DNA from: Actinospineispora acaciae DSM 45401
GTDB lineage: Bacteria; Actinomycetota; Actinomycetes; Mycobacteriales; Pseudonocardiaceae
Assembly (NCBI RefSeq): GCF_000620785.1
Contig: NZ_JIAI01000004.1
Coordinates: forward strand, 496,001 to 560,000
DNA length: 64,000 nucleotides
Direction: 5' to 3'
Positions 63,545 through 64,000 of this stretch are shown one piece after another (within the stretch, counting starts at the first letter, position 1; each line of letters starts with the position of its first letter). A model generated the notes under the pieces. The model saw only the letters and a list, made by a program, of their open reading frames with translations. It was not told the origin of the DNA and searched no databases. Both the position numbers and the translations under genes were made by a program.

Positions 63545-64000
63545 TCAATCAGACTTAGTCGGCTTGGGGACCGACCAGTGAGCCACCTTGGCGTAGGGCC
63601 ACGTACGCTCGCCGTTGATCTCTTCACAGTGAAGGGCGAGCGCGACACTGCCATGTTGGTAGTGTTCGGGATCGTCCGGAACGTCGACATCAACGACTAT
63701 CGAACCGTCGAGGAACATGGTTTGCGGACAGAGTGGATCTCCGTGGCTGTGCGTGACGAGTTCTCTCCTACCGCTCGACACATAGGCTGACTCTGCTGAC
63801 CAGCCGGCGCTCACGTATATGCCTGGCACGCCTTTGAGCATCGTGATCGTTACACGCACGATCCCGTTGACGGGTGGCTCCGCCTTGATGCTGAACTCTG
63901 GTGCGTCAGCCTGGTCATAGGATGCCCGTGCGAGGGCGAGCTGAGCTTGCGCTGACTTGGCTTGCCAGATGCTGGCTTCGGCGGATTTGAACGCTGACGA
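63545..64000 (-). CDS. Hypothetical protein (partial, 5' end beyond the window)
   Basis: On the minus strand the frame is open from the right edge (SSAFKSAEASIWQAKSAQAQ...) to the stop at 63545, about 151 residues; an internal GTG at 63859 would give 104 residues. The N-terminal visible part is Ala/Gln-rich and helical; the C-terminal half is beta-rich (VRVTITMLKGVPGIYVSAGW, FLDGSIVVDVDVPDDP, SVALALHCEEINGERTWPYAK). No family recognised. It looks like a host gene. Confidence 0.6.
   Translation of the reverse strand, partial: SSAFKSAEASIWQAKSAQAQLALARASYDQADAPEFSIKAEPPVNGIVRVTITMLKGVPGIYVSAGWSAESAYVSSGRRELVTHSHGDPLCPQTMFLDGSIVVDVDVPDDPEHYQHGSVALALHCEEINGERTWPYAKVAHWSVPKPTKSD

Noticed and set aside
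1..64000. CRISPR arrays
   Set aside because: No regularly spaced direct repeats of 24-40 bases with unique spacers were seen; the only regular repeat is the in-gene 135-base tape measure unit.
1..64000. tRNA genes or att repeats flanking the prophage
   Set aside because: No cloverleaf with CCA-end or GTTC-type T-arm recognised near 25.1 or 60.5 kb, and I could not find a matching direct repeat by eye; a tRNAscan or repeat search would be needed.

Overview
The window is high-GC actinobacterial chromosome. GTG starts, GTGA/ATGA stop-start overlaps, an XRE/DUF5753 + DUF397 pair, an Lsr2 protein and a DosS-type kinase suggest Pseudonocardiaceae or a close relative; this is inference, as no rRNA or tRNA is present. 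Three blocks can be separated.

(1) Host metabolism, about 1-13.9 kb. The 3' side of a xanthine/aldehyde dehydrogenase-type molybdenum hydroxylase operon (CoxL-like subunit cut by the window edge, 2Fe-2S subunit) sits with a polyamine-type ABC importer (ATPase, one fused double permease, lipoprotein) and a divergently controlled FCD-type GntR regulator. Then come a DUF1330 protein, a small CxxC protein, a TetR-MmgE/PrpD operon divergent from a 14-TM MFS exporter, a MetF-like reductase, a Gfo/Idh/MocA oxidoreductase and a MocR/PdxR regulator.

(2) A class I lanthipeptide cluster of the FxLD type, about 14.1-21.9 kb, all on the minus strand. In transcription order: PCMT-like O-methyltransferase, a 52-residue precursor at 20419-20577, a hairpin, full-length LanB, LanC, a second stand-alone LanB-type elimination protein, and an APH-like phosphotransferase. 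Upstream are two unknown genes and an XRE/DUF397 pair with three GCAAC/GTTGC palindromes in front of it.

(3) A siphovirus prophage, about 25.1-60.5 kb, almost entirely on the minus strand. Transcription order: small early genes and a ParB-like protein; a DNA 7-deazaguanine module (DpdA transglycosylase, a QueD-like T-fold paralogue, QueD, QueE, FolE); TerS/TerL; a portal fused to a MuF-like domain; protease; HK97 capsid; connectors; major tail protein; G/GT tail chaperones with a probable -1 frameshift; tape measure with 135-nt repeats; tail tip, collar, fibre and spike genes; and an M15 endolysin with membrane proteins. Three plus-strand genes of lower GC (36979, 44200, 58492) interrupt the late genes and look like morons. 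An excisionase-like protein and Lsr2 lie at the left end. No integrase, replication gene or phage repressor is recognisable, so the element may be defective, rearranged or domesticated.

To the right is a small redox/dormancy group: a DosS/DosT-like GAF-GAF histidine kinase, a PPOX-type flavoprotein and a DHp-only miniprotein lacking the phosphoacceptor His. The last two each have a DosR-box-like palindrome upstream. A partial unknown gene runs off the right edge.

The strongest candidates for new biology are the prophage DNA-modification module without QueC but with a second T-fold protein, and the FxLD cluster with two elimination domains plus a kinase.
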